Positions 47,775 to 56,337 of a stretch of 64,000 bases of DNA are shown here, one piece after another. Below the pieces are notes generated by a model. The model saw only the letters and a list, made by a program, of their open reading frames with translations. It was not told the origin of the DNA and made no database searches. Source of the stretch: Erysipelotrichaceae bacterium (lineage in GTDB: Bacteria; Bacillota_I; Bacilli_A; Erysipelotrichales; Erysipelotrichaceae); the NCBI GenBank assembly GCA_017432005.1, contig JAFRKA010000018.1, positions 1 to 64,000 on the forward strand, in the 5' to 3' direction. A program made the translations under genes and the position numbers. How positions within the stretch are numbered: the stretch's first letter is position 1; every line of letters starts with the position of its first letter.

Positions 47775-48572
47775 TTATTTTACTGTCAGCGAAACGACAT
47801 GCGGCTGAGCACCGTTGTACCAGTACAGGAATCCTTCGATATCGACTGTCTGACCTACTTCCAGAGCTTCAACAGCCTCATAGGCAGGTGAACCGTCAAA
47901 GCACAGATATGATTCGACAACGAATGAATAGACCAGTCCGTCTTTCTCGCAGTTGAAATACAGATCATCGCCTGGTGTTCCGGAACCGTCCCAGCTGTAT
48001 GAGAAAGCATCTCCGGCATCATTGTACGCAGCAACAGTCAGATCAGTGAATTTAACACGCTGATTCATATAATTGACTGTCGCATCAGTAGCCATGTAAT
48101 TCGTTACATCGACAGCTTCAGCGATCCACTTGTCACCATCATCGACCAGTGTTACGACGCCGTCAACGATCTCTTCTTCACCGGACCATTCGCTCTTGGT
48201 TCCTTCGACACGGACCTTCATGCCGTTGGCCAGACCTACCCAGCCCTCAGAGAAATCGTTTGAAACGATCTTGGTATAGTCTTCTTCCACTATCTTGGCA
48301 GCATAAGCCAGATAACCGCCGTCCTTGTCCTGCAGATAGAACGTAGCACCGCCATCCCAGTACGACTGAACGCCCTGGACATAGGCTTCGATCGTCACTA
48401 CAGCTGAACCGTCAGTCGGTAAAGCCTTGTATTCTTCATAAGTCACGACATCAGCAGTTGGCTCTGGTTCTGGCTCAGGTTCTACGACCGGCTCAGGTTC
48501 GGCCTGCTTTTTGCAGCCTGCCAGGCTCAGGATTATCATGATCCCCAGTAATAAAGTTAATATTTTTTTCAT
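47775..48572 (-). CDS. Lipoprotein with OB-fold-like domains
   Basis: 265 residues. Lipobox SLAGCKK (Cys near 19), then an acidic Pro/Glu linker (PEPVVEPEPEPEP) and two beta-rich halves: VTIEAYVQGVQSYW...ATFYLQDKDGGYLAYAA near 60-95 and the C-terminal LEVGQTVDIEGFLYWYNGAQPHV near 240. These phrases are typical of extracellular OB-fold domains of nuclease-associated or ligand-binding proteins. No catalytic residues recognised; role unknown. AAAGGAG lies before the ATG. Transcribed alone between gapA and the ABC operon. Confidence 0.65.
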   Translation of the reverse strand: MKKILTLLLGIMIILSLAGCKKQAEPEPVVEPEPEPEPTADVVTYEEYKALPTDGSAVVTIEAYVQGVQSYWDGGATFYLQDKDGGYLAYAAKIVEEDYTKIVSNDFSEGWVGLANGMKVRVEGTKSEWSGEEEIVDGVVTLVDDGDKWIAEAVDVTNYMATDATVNYMNQRVKFTDLTVAAYNDAGDAFSYSWDGSGTPGDDLYFNCEKDGLVYSFVVESYLCFDGSPAYEAVEALEVGQTVDIEGFLYWYNGAQPHVVSLTVK

Positions 48573-48641
48573 AAACTCTCCTTTCCAGGGTACTTACCCA
48601 GAACAATTTTATGATAGCACAGTCAGAAACTCCCCTATCTG

Positions 48642-50204
48642 TTATTTATTTCTTTTTGTCATCACAAGATAGATGATGATGCCTGTCCAGGCTAAGCCGA
48701 TCGTTCCTAAGAGGATCCTGGATGTTAAAGGCAGAGGACCGAGATCGGAACCGGTCATGACTGCTCTAGTCTGATCCAGATGATACAGAGATGATGTCTT
48801 GTCATATAGATCTTCGATAAAGACATCATCGATCGTCTCTTTTCTTCTTACGGCCTTGCAGGTACTTTCGATCAGATTTCCTGCCGCATCACGAAGCGAT
48901 GCCGATCCATTGAAGACAGAGGTCACGAAGGTGTTCTTCACACTCTCCATCAGCAGTCTGCAGGCATCGATCTTGATACTGTAATACGTATCATTGTCCT
49001 CTCCACTTCGAGAAAGGTAATCTTTGTATTCTTCAGAATCCTGAGCTTTCTGGGTGACCGGAACATAGCCTTCAGTCTTACTGTAGCCGATCTGCGTATC
49101 ATTGCTCAGAAGATACTGAACAAAGAACCAGGAAGCCAGCACTTCGTTGCTGTCTTTCTTGTTGAAGATACACAGTGAAGGTCCCTGAGACATCATCCAC
49201 ACGTTATCCTCATCGTACTGCGGTATCGGTCTCACGACTGTTTCGAATCTCACGATCTTGTCTTCCGGGATATCCAGTAGTGGCGCATCAGAACCCATCC
49301 AGGTCGCTCCGGCTGTCGAATCGATCGCAAAGATACACTGACCGGCATTCAGGAAATTGGCCGGATACGATGAGATCTTGAACGTGGAGAAGGCTCCACT
49401 TTCCACATGTTCAGCTATCTGCTTCAGGATCTGACTGGTCGTATCATTGAAGATCAGGATATCGCCATAATCATCGGAATATGGTGCATCCAGCTGTTTC
49501 AGCATTGAGATCATCATATTGTCGGTCGACTTATAGATGAACGGGATCATGACTTTCTGACCATTCAGGATAAAATTGCCTTCTTCATCCTTCGCCATCG
49601 CTTTTTCTGACACTTCCCAGACGAAATCCCAGGTCGGCTGATCCGGGATCTGATATCCCAGTTTCTCCACATAGGTCTTATTTATATACAGTGCTTCCGT
49701 CGAACGCATGAAAGGTACGGCATAATAATTTCCGCTGATCTTGCATTCATCCAGGAATTCTTCGACCATCTCATCTCTTGAAGGACTGTCGAATCTCACT
49801 TCACTGCCACCCAGACCGTACTTTTCATCTTCCATGAGCTCATCCAGCTGTACGATCGTATTGTTTCCGGTCATATACGTAGCGATGTGATCCGGATATG
49901 AGATACAGACATCAGGTGTCGTATCCGTTGCGATATTGGTTATGACGTCATTGTAGATACGGGAATAATCGGTATACAGCTTCAGATTGACCTTGATATT
50001 GGGATAAAGCTCTTCAAAGTCACTGATCGCCTTCTTGTAGACATTGACCTGTCTGATATTGGTATCGTTCTTAGCCCAGAAACTGATCTCATAATTTCTG
50101 GACAGATCAAAAGATTCAGGGACCGTGAATTCCCTGTTTTCCTTTGAACCGTGACAGCCGCAGAGCATCAGCAGGATGAATAATAAACAGAATATCTTCT
50201 TCAT
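48642..50204 (-). CDS. Sugar ABC transporter substrate-binding protein with C-terminal membrane anchor
   Basis: 520 residues, about 90 longer than usual. Lipobox LMLCGCHGS, then a family 1 extracellular solute-binding fold (YEISFWAKNDTNIRQVNVYKKAISDFEELYP, later CISYPDH, AVPFMRSTEALYINK, GYVPVTQKAQ). After it come about 75 extra residues and one hydrophobic helix (about 493-513) ending TKRNK. It would thus be held at both ends. It overlaps the permease gene by 4 nt; the ligand, probably an oligosaccharide or glycerol-phosphate compound, is not deducible. Confidence 0.85.
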   Translation of the reverse strand: MKKIFCLLFILLMLCGCHGSKENREFTVPESFDLSRNYEISFWAKNDTNIRQVNVYKKAISDFEELYPNIKVNLKLYTDYSRIYNDVITNIATDTTPDVCISYPDHIATYMTGNNTIVQLDELMEDEKYGLGGSEVRFDSPSRDEMVEEFLDECKISGNYYAVPFMRSTEALYINKTYVEKLGYQIPDQPTWDFVWEVSEKAMAKDEEGNFILNGQKVMIPFIYKSTDNMMISMLKQLDAPYSDDYGDILIFNDTTSQILKQIAEHVESGAFSTFKISSYPANFLNAGQCIFAIDSTAGATWMGSDAPLLDIPEDKIVRFETVVRPIPQYDEDNVWMMSQGPSLCIFNKKDSNEVLASWFFVQYLLSNDTQIGYSKTEGYVPVTQKAQDSEEYKDYLSRSGEDNDTYYSIKIDACRLLMESVKNTFVTSVFNGSASLRDAAGNLIESTCKAVRRKETIDDVFIEDLYDKTSSLYHLDQTRAVMTGSDLGPLPLTSRILLGTIGLAWTGIIIYLVMTKRNK

Positions 50205-51085
50205 CCTTTGGTACCTCCTCTCGAGACACCTTCCATGATCTTTTTATGGAAGATCAGAAACAGCACGATCAATGGGATCGAAATGATGACGACTGCCGCC
50301 ATCATCGCCGGGATATTCTCCCGTCCGAAACCGGATTCCCTGATCGTCTGGATACCGTTGGAGACCAGGAAATAGTTCTCGTCATCAGTGATCAGTCTTG
50401 GCCAGACATAGGAATTCCAACACTCAATTATTTTGAGGATGAGTACGGTCACGATCGTCGGACGGCAGATCGGTATCATCACCTTCCACAGATATTTGAA
50501 ATCACTTGTGCCGTCGACCTTGGCAGCTTTGTAGAGTTCATCAGGGATCTGTTCGAAATTCTCTTTAAGCAGATAGATATAGAAAACGCTGGTTATGCTT
50601 GGAAGGATCAGGCCCAGATAACTGTTACGCAGACCGGCATCGGTGATCGTTACAAAATTGGTGATGATGACAAGTTCGTTCGGGATCATCATCAGTGACA
50701 AAAACAGCGTGAAGACCAGATCTTTGCCTTTGAAATCCAGACGCGAGAACGAAAAAGCCGCCAGCACTGCCACGATCATCATCAGGATCGTCGTAATCAG
50801 TGTAAAGATCACCGTATTGTTTATGTAACGGGTCAATGGTACAGCCGTGAAAGCCTGGATATAGTTGGCGATCGTCGGGTGCAGCGTAAAGAAACGCGGA
50901 ATGTACTCGCTGTTATAGGAAGCATATGATTTGAAGGAAGTCAATACCATCCAATAGAACGGAAACAGGACGATGATCGACCAGATGGTCAGTAAGACAA
51001 AGACAAAAACCGTCCAGATCACATTGGACCGCGTGCTTTTCCTTTTCAGTTCCTTTATTTTTTTCAGATCATTGGTATTGGACAT
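50201..51085 (-). CDS. Sugar ABC transporter permease (MalG/UgpE type)
   Basis: 294 residues, six predicted helices. Carries the EAA coupling loop ELYKAAKVDGTSDFKYLWKVMIPICRPTI near 190-215 and the family pattern VLFPFYWMVLTSFK near 38. Pairs with the permease encoded just upstream, whose last 17 nt it overlaps. AAAGAAA precedes the ATG. Works with the ATPase at 51965. Confidence 0.92.
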   Translation of the reverse strand: MSNTNDLKKIKELKRKSTRSNVIWTVFVFVLLTIWSIIVLFPFYWMVLTSFKSYASYNSEYIPRFFTLHPTIANYIQAFTAVPLTRYINNTVIFTLITTILMMIVAVLAAFSFSRLDFKGKDLVFTLFLSLMMIPNELVIITNFVTITDAGLRNSYLGLILPSITSVFYIYLLKENFEQIPDELYKAAKVDGTSDFKYLWKVMIPICRPTIVTVLILKIIECWNSYVWPRLITDDENYFLVSNGIQTIRESGFGRENIPAMMAAVVIISIPLIVLFLIFHKKIMEGVSRGGTKG

Positions 51086-51965
51086 TTTCTTTAGACACCA
51101 GAAGATTTATGACAGTGATCGTCAGAACGATCACAAAAAGGATCAGGGCTGCAGCTGAAGCAAAAGAAGGATAGCCTCCGGAATTGCCGTACAGCATGTC
51201 ATAGATATAGCCGACGATCGTGTTCATCCCTGCAGCATTGAGATCAGTTCCAAACAGTGCTACCACATCAGAGTAAGCCTTGAAAGCACCGATGAAACCG
51301 GTGATGACCAGATAGAACAATGACGGAGATATCATCGGCAAGGTGATGCGATAGAAGATCCGCCATCTGCTCGTACCGTCGACTCTAGCGACATTGTAGT
51401 AATCCTGATTGACTGAAGCCAGAGCACTGGTCAGGATCAGGATCTTGAAAGGCAGAACGATCCAGATCGTATAGAAACACAGTACGAACATCTTGGCCCA
51501 GTAAGGACCTTCGATGAAATCGATCGAAGAAATACCCATTGAATTCAGAAGCAGATTGACCAGACCGTCCGTATAGGCCGTCTTCTTGAACAGGATCATG
51601 AAGACCAGACCTACAGCCAGCGTATTGGTCACATAGGGCAGGAAAAAGATCGTCTGGAACAGATCTTTGAACTTCTTCAAAGAATTAAGAGCCAGCGATA
51701 TAAGTAAAGCGATACCGGTCGAAAACGGTACAGTGATGATGACCAGGATAAAAGTATTCTTCAGCGCCTGCAGGAAATAAGGATCATGCAGGACATAGGA
51801 ATAGTTGAACAGGCCGATCCCGTTATAAGTCTGCGATGCAAAGTTGTATCCTTCTTCAAAGGAATAGACCAGTACATCAAAAAGAGGATAGACCATGAAA
51901 ACACCGGTAAAGATCAAAGCCGGCAGAAGATAGATCCATCCTTTAAGATTGTTTTTATTGAACAT
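51069..51965 (-). CDS. Sugar ABC transporter permease (MalF/UgpA type)
   Basis: 298 residues, six predicted helices. GWIYLLPALIFTGVFMVYPLFDVLVYSF at the N-terminus and the EAA loop DYYNVARVDGTSRWRIFYRITLPMISPSL near 190-215. Overlaps the ATPase stop by one base and the second permease by 17 nt. Confidence 0.92.
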   Translation of the reverse strand: MFNKNNLKGWIYLLPALIFTGVFMVYPLFDVLVYSFEEGYNFASQTYNGIGLFNYSYVLHDPYFLQALKNTFILVIITVPFSTGIALLISLALNSLKKFKDLFQTIFFLPYVTNTLAVGLVFMILFKKTAYTDGLVNLLLNSMGISSIDFIEGPYWAKMFVLCFYTIWIVLPFKILILTSALASVNQDYYNVARVDGTSRWRIFYRITLPMISPSLFYLVITGFIGAFKAYSDVVALFGTDLNAAGMNTIVGYIYDMLYGNSGGYPSFASAAALILFVIVLTITVINLLVSKENVQYQ

Positions 51966-53047
51966 TAAAGAGCCTTTTCATCCTTCTTTGAGAACGCATA
52001 AGTCTTATGCGGTTTCAGTGAGAAACGGATGATACCGTCTTTATTGTTCAGCTGTGCATCCGCATCGACGATCGCTCTGACATCTTCATCCGAGATACAC
52101 TGTTCATTATGACAGACGATGCTGGTATCTCTTCCGGTCGTTTCGACACGATCAAAACGGCATCTGAAAGATCCTTTCTTATCAGGAATGAACGCTTCCG
52201 GTCTGATGCCGACATAGACATCCTGATCATCACAGTCTCTTTCGCCGATCAGATCCTCACCGATATATAATCCCTTGTCTTTTATCTTTCCCTCAAAGAC
52301 ATTGATAGCCGGCGTACCCAGAAACTTCGCCACGAACAGGTTTACTGGATCATTGTACACTTTCTGAGGCTCGCCCATCTGCTGCAGCGCCCCGTCTTTC
52401 ATGACGATGATCATATCCGAGATCGACATCGCCTCTTCCTGGTCGTGAGTAACAAAGATCGTCGTGATCCCGGTCTCTTTCTGGATCCGGCGGATCTGTT
52501 CCCTGGTCTGAAGTCTGAGTCTGGCATCGAGATTGCTCAAAGGCTCATCCAGAAGCAGGACGCCCGGGGTCTTGACCAGTGCTCGGGCGATCGCCACACG
52601 CTGCTGCTGACCGCCGGAAAGCTCGTTCGGTTTCCTGTCCATCAGCTCATCGATCTGGACCAGTCTGGCTGCTTCCATGACCTTTTCATTCATCTCTTCC
52701 CTGCTCAGACGCTTGTCGCCTTTCAGGTTCTCCAATGGGAAAACGATGTTCTGTCTGACTGTCAGATGAGGATATAATGCATAGTTCTGAAAGACCATTC
52801 CGACGCCTCTGGCCTCAGGCGGAAGTTCCGTAACATCCAGATCATCAAAATAGATCTTCCCTTTCGTCGGCACTTCAAGTCCGCAGATCAGATTCAGGGT
52901 CGTAGACTTGCCGCATCCCGAGGGACCGAGCAGTCCGATCAGCTTTCCGTCAGGGATAGTAAAATCAAAATCATCAACAGCGGTCACTATACCCTTTCCT
53001 TGTCTTGCGATAAACTGTTTTGTCAGATGTTCTAGAACTATTTTCAT
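51965..53047 (-). CDS. Sugar ABC transporter ATPase (UgpC/MsmK/MalK type)
   Basis: 360 residues: ATPase with Walker A GPSGCGKST near 41, Q-loop FQNYALYPHLTV, signature LSGGQQQR near 143, Walker B LLLDEPLSNLDA, His in VTHDQEEAMS; then an OB-type TOBE regulatory domain (about 240-350) with YVGIRPEAFIP. First gene of the importer operon; TATAAT at 53082-53077 is its likely -10 and AGAGGG its ribosome site. MsmK-type ATPases often serve several importers. Confidence 0.93.
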   Translation of the reverse strand: MKIVLEHLTKQFIARQGKGIVTAVDDFDFTIPDGKLIGLLGPSGCGKSTTLNLICGLEVPTKGKIYFDDLDVTELPPEARGVGMVFQNYALYPHLTVRQNIVFPLENLKGDKRLSREEMNEKVMEAARLVQIDELMDRKPNELSGGQQQRVAIARALVKTPGVLLLDEPLSNLDARLRLQTREQIRRIQKETGITTIFVTHDQEEAMSISDMIIVMKDGALQQMGEPQKVYNDPVNLFVAKFLGTPAINVFEGKIKDKGLYIGEDLIGERDCDDQDVYVGIRPEAFIPDKKGSFRCRFDRVETTGRDTSIVCHNEQCISDEDVRAIVDADAQLNNKDGIIRFSLKPHKTYAFSKKDEKAL

Positions 53048-53076
53048 TATTGTTTCCCTCTGTATTTACATAAACT

Positions 53077-53106
53077 ATTATAAATTAAAAAACTGCCGAA
53101 GCAGTT
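53077..53106 (-). terminator. ROK kinase terminator with UUCG loop, then the importer promoter
   Basis: Minus strand stem AACTGC / GCAGTT with a C(UUCG)G loop, followed by T6, and then TATAAT at 53082-53077 for the ATPase gene. Confidence 0.85.
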
Positions 53107-53125
53107 CATCATATTCATTAATCCA

Positions 53126-54028
53126 TTATTTGTTCAGCAGTTCATGATAAGTCATGGCTGCTCCGATCAGATTGGCATCATTGCCAAAGCGGCAGGGAAC
53201 GATATCGACTGATACGTCGACTCTCGGCCTGCCTGCCATGGTCTTCTGTTTCACTTCAGCGAATTTCTCTCTGATCTTATCAGTAACGACAGGCTGTGCA
53301 CTGATACCTCCGCCGATCACGACCTTCTCCAGATCCAGTAGCCAGAAAAGATTGCAGATCTGAAGAGCAATGTTTTCACACATCTCATCCAGGATCTCTT
53401 CAGCGATCTTATCATCCGGAAGTCTTGAAAAGAACTCGTATCCGTCGATCATTTCAGCCGATCCCGTTCTTTCTTTGTAATTTCTCAGCAGAAAAGACGT
53501 CGAGCATCTGTTGCCCAGGATGTTGGCAGGATCTTCATAGTTATCGGCTTTCGTATTGATGAAACTGAATTCCCCGCTGGCAAATCTAGTTCCTCTAAGC
53601 AGTTCACCGTTGATGATCAGTCCTCCGCCGATACCGGTCCCGATCAGAAAAACAGCGGCATTGCTGCATCCCTTGAGTGCTCCGTAGCTGTGCTCGGCTT
53701 TTGCGGCTGCCTTGCCGTCATTTTCCAGCGTGACTTGGCATCCGCATTTCTCCAAAAGGATCTTCGCCAGTTCTTTATCGAATCTGTATCTCATGACACT
53801 GCTGCCGTAACAGTATCCTTTTTCGATATCGATAAAACCCGGCATGGCGATAGCTATGCCTTCCACGTCATCCTTATATTGATCATAAAGATCACTGATG
53901 GTCTTCAGAAAGTCCTCAAAACTGTTCATCGAAACCACAGTACTGCCTTTTCTGCTGATCTGCAGAATATCCTCTGAAAGACCGTATTTGATCCCTGATC
54001 CACCGATATCTATCGTCAGCAGTTTCAT
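53126..54028 (-). CDS. ROK-family sugar kinase
   Basis: 300 residues. ATP-site DIGGSGIKYGL at 6-16; VFLIGTGIGGGLIINGELLRG near 125-145; ASGEFSFI near 150. The zinc-binding CxCGxxGCxE motif of most ROK proteins is missing and the Glu-Phe-Ser pattern resembles BglK-type beta-glucoside kinases; that assignment is tentative. No N-terminal winged helix, so a kinase rather than a repressor. Its ATG overlaps the histidine kinase stop by 4 nt, which links it to the two-component genes. It lies just upstream of the sugar importer. Confidence 0.85.
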   Translation of the reverse strand: MKLLTIDIGGSGIKYGLSEDILQISRKGSTVVSMNSFEDFLKTISDLYDQYKDDVEGIAIAMPGFIDIEKGYCYGSSVMRYRFDKELAKILLEKCGCQVTLENDGKAAAKAEHSYGALKGCSNAAVFLIGTGIGGGLIINGELLRGTRFASGEFSFINTKADNYEDPANILGNRCSTSFLLRNYKERTGSAEMIDGYEFFSRLPDDKIAEEILDEMCENIALQICNLFWLLDLEKVVIGGGISAQPVVTDKIREKFAEVKQKTMAGRPRVDVSVDIVPCRFGNDANLIGAAMTYHELLNK

Positions 54029-55428
54029 ACCTTTTTATACTCCACATCGAAATAGAATCTGGTATATTCCTGATATTCTGACTCTACTCCGTACTTAAGG
54101 CCATGTGCTTCAAGCAGTTCTTTTGCCAGAGAAAGACCGATCCCGGAACCGATATGATGACGTTTATGTTCCTTGTCGACCTTGTAATATCTATCCCAGA
54201 TCTTGTCCAGATCCTCTGTCTTTATGCCTTCACCGTTGTCATAGACATAGATCCGGCACAGCCCGTTATGATCTTCGCTGCCGATGATGATCTTCTGCTT
54301 TTCTTTATTGTTGTAGTTGAGTGAATTATTGACGAAATTATACAGGATCTGTTTGATCCTTTTGACATCGACTTCGATCTCACCTTCTGCTTCCGCTTTC
54401 ATTTCCAGATCGATATCCTGGACTTCGCAGTATTTATCGTACTGATGATAGACTTCCGTAAGCAGCTGGCTGACATTTATCTTTTCCTTGTGCAGTTCCA
54501 GTCCTGCCGTATCGATCTTGGAGATATCGATCAGGTCATCGACAAGACATGAAAGACGCTTCGCTTCATCGATGATGACATTGATATTTTCTTCATTGTT
54601 TTCTTCCGGAAGATCTCTGATCATCTCTCCGTATCCGACGATCATCGTCAGCGGAGTACGCAGGTCATGAGAGACATTGCCCAGCAGTTCTTTCTTGGCC
54701 TTGTCCGCCTTCTGGATATCTTCATTGGCAACCACGAGCGTATCGTTGAGCTGAGCAAATTCCAGTGACCCGGTCCTGATCCTTTCACCGTCATAGGCGC
54801 CGTGAGAAAGATTCTTGGATTCGTTGTTTATATCCTTGATCGGTCTGATGATGAAATACGACAGGATCAGTGCCAGGAAGATCGTTGCCACGATGATGAT
54901 CGCCGTGATCAGCAGATACTGTGATTTCAGGGTCGAGATCGTCGCATTCAGCGGTGTGATGCCCGAAGAGACCATGATCATGATCTTCTCGTTGTTGTAA
55001 GTGACCATCTTGGCAAAGATGTAGACATCTTCCGCCTTCTCATCAAAACGTCTCTGATAATGAAAATCATCGAACAGTTTTTCCTGATTCTCTGTCGCTA
55101 TCACTTCTCCGGCTATCCTGTTGATCGTATTGAGGTCCAGACCTCTCAGTGTACAGGCACCGGTATAGCAGTATTCCTCGTTGTTGGAAACGATCCTGAC
55201 ACAGACTTCATTGGTCATGGAGATGTGTTCGATCTCTTCATCGATATCTTCATCGCCGATGAACTGCGTTACACTGTTGGCGACGTTCTGAATAGCTTTC
55301 TGCTTCTGGGTCTTATAGAAATCATCAAGAAAATTGGTCTGTACAAAGTAGACCAGACCAATGACTGTCAGAACGAATGCCAGCATGATCAGCACCAGCT
55401 GTAATCTTAAACTATACTTCTTTTTCAA
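54025..55428 (-). CDS. Two-component sensor histidine kinase
   Basis: 467 residues. TM1 (about 7-27), extracellular sensor domain (about 28-165), TM2 (about 170-192), HAMP-like linker, dimerisation domain with phospho-His in LLGNVSHDLRTPLTMIVGYGE near 250, and HATPase_c with N-box FVNNSLNYN, G1 DNGEGI and G2 GSGIGLSLAKELLEAHG. EnvZ/PhoR class. It overlaps the response regulator by 17 nt. Confidence 0.93.
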   Translation of the reverse strand: MKKKYSLRLQLVLIMLAFVLTVIGLVYFVQTNFLDDFYKTQKQKAIQNVANSVTQFIGDEDIDEEIEHISMTNEVCVRIVSNNEEYCYTGACTLRGLDLNTINRIAGEVIATENQEKLFDDFHYQRRFDEKAEDVYIFAKMVTYNNEKIMIMVSSGITPLNATISTLKSQYLLITAIIIVATIFLALILSYFIIRPIKDINNESKNLSHGAYDGERIRTGSLEFAQLNDTLVVANEDIQKADKAKKELLGNVSHDLRTPLTMIVGYGEMIRDLPEENNEENINVIIDEAKRLSCLVDDLIDISKIDTAGLELHKEKINVSQLLTEVYHQYDKYCEVQDIDLEMKAEAEGEIEVDVKRIKQILYNFVNNSLNYNNKEKQKIIIGSEDHNGLCRIYVYDNGEGIKTEDLDKIWDRYYKVDKEHKRHHIGSGIGLSLAKELLEAHGLKYGVESEYQEYTRFYFDVEYKKV

Positions 55429-56077
55429 AACGATAACCTACGCCTCTGATCGTCGTGATGTATTCTCCATATTTCCCGAGATCTTTTCTCAGAAGTTTCA
55501 TATGCGTATCCAGTGTCCTGTCGTCAGAATCGTATTCGTAACCCCAGACCTTGGAGATGATCTGTTGCCTGGTCAGGGCATTGCCCATATTCTTCATCAG
55601 ATAAAGCAGCAGTTCATATTCCTTGTTTGCAAGGTCGACTCTTTTTCCATCGACCGTGATCGCATGCGCATCCTTATCCAGTACAAGACCGTCGACCGTG
55701 ATCCTGTTCGATGATTTTCCGTCTCTTTTCAGGATCACCTTGACCCTCATCATGAGTTCCTTGAGTGAGAACGGTTTGGTCACGTAATCTTCAGCACCGA
55801 CATCAAATCCATAAATGCGGTCATATTCCTGTCCCAGAGCCGTCAGAAAGATACACGGAACGTCTCTGATCTCCTTCATGCGTTTCAGTGTCTCATAACC
55901 GTCCATCTCGGGCATCATGATATCAAGAATGACCAGATCGAATTCATCTTTCCTGAATTCGTCCAGAGCCTGCTTGCCGTCACATGCCAGGACCGTTTCA
56001 TATCCTTCGTGTGAAGCATATTTGCCGATCATCTCACGTATCTTTTCTTCATCATCAACAATCAAAAGTTTTGCCAT
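55412..56077 (-). CDS. OmpR/PhoB-family response regulator
   Basis: 221 residues. Receiver with DDEE near 8-11, phospho-Asp in LVILDIMMPEMDG near 53, and Lys in VTKPFS near 103. C-terminal winged helix with LANKEYELLLYLMKNMG and TTIRGVGYRFEKE. First gene of the three-gene unit with the kinase and ROK protein. AGGATT before the ATG is a weak ribosome site. Confidence 0.95.
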   Translation of the reverse strand: MAKLLIVDDEEKIREMIGKYASHEGYETVLACDGKQALDEFRKDEFDLVILDIMMPEMDGYETLKRMKEIRDVPCIFLTALGQEYDRIYGFDVGAEDYVTKPFSLKELMMRVKVILKRDGKSSNRITVDGLVLDKDAHAITVDGKRVDLANKEYELLLYLMKNMGNALTRQQIISKVWGYEYDSDDRTLDTHMKLLRKDLGKYGEYITTIRGVGYRFEKEV

Positions 56078-56145
56078 AACTAAATCCTATTACATCAATG
56101 TGAACTTAAGATGAATTTTATTGTTCAAAAATTACAAATATATTA

Positions 56146-56151
56146 TATAAT
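56146..56151 (+). promoter_or_regulatory. -10 element of tRNA-Gln
   Basis: TATAAT ending 12 nt before the mature tRNA; a TTGTTC lies 19 bp further up. Confidence 0.5.
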
Positions 56152-56163
56152 AGTTATTGTCCT

Positions 56164-56239
56164 TGCGGATTAGCCAAGCGGTAAGGCAGTGGACTCTGAA
56201 TCCACCATTTCGAAGGTTCGAATCCTTCATCCGCAGCCA
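56164..56239 (+). tRNA. tRNA-Gln (anticodon CTG)
   Basis: Acceptor stem TGCGGAT / ATCCGCA, D-arm AGCCAAGCGGTAAGGCA, anticodon stem GTGGA/TCCAC with loop CTCTGAA (anticodon CTG, reading CAG), TPsiC arm GGTTCGAATCC, discriminator G and encoded CCA (56237-56239). An integrase gene follows in the opposite direction, so this tRNA is the probable insertion site. Confidence 0.95.
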
Positions 56240-56248
56240 TTGATCTCT

Positions 56249-56275
56249 AAAAGCCTTTAAATAAAGGCTTTTTTT
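56249..56275 (+). terminator. Terminator of tRNA-Gln
   Basis: Stem AAAAGCCTTT / AAAGGCTTTT with an AAAT loop and T7, 10 nt after the tRNA. Confidence 0.92.
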
Positions 56276-56299
56276 GATTTTTCAATGGCGAAAAACCGA

Positions 56300-56332
56300 T
56301 TTTTAGCAAGATTTTGGCAAGATTTTGGCAAG
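56300..56332 (+). repeat. Tandem 11-bp repeats at the integrase 3' end
   Basis: ATTTTGGCAAG occurs at 56311-56321 and 56322-56332, with a degenerate copy (TTTTTAGCAAG) at 56300-56310 and a partial ATTGCC after. They lie between tRNA-Gln and the integrase stop codon. This place and period suit integrase arm-type binding sites. Confidence 0.65.
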
Positions 56333-56337
56333 ATTGC

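Noticed and set aside
53126..54028. ROK-family transcriptional repressor
   Set aside because: The protein starts directly with the ATP-site motif and has no N-terminal winged helix.
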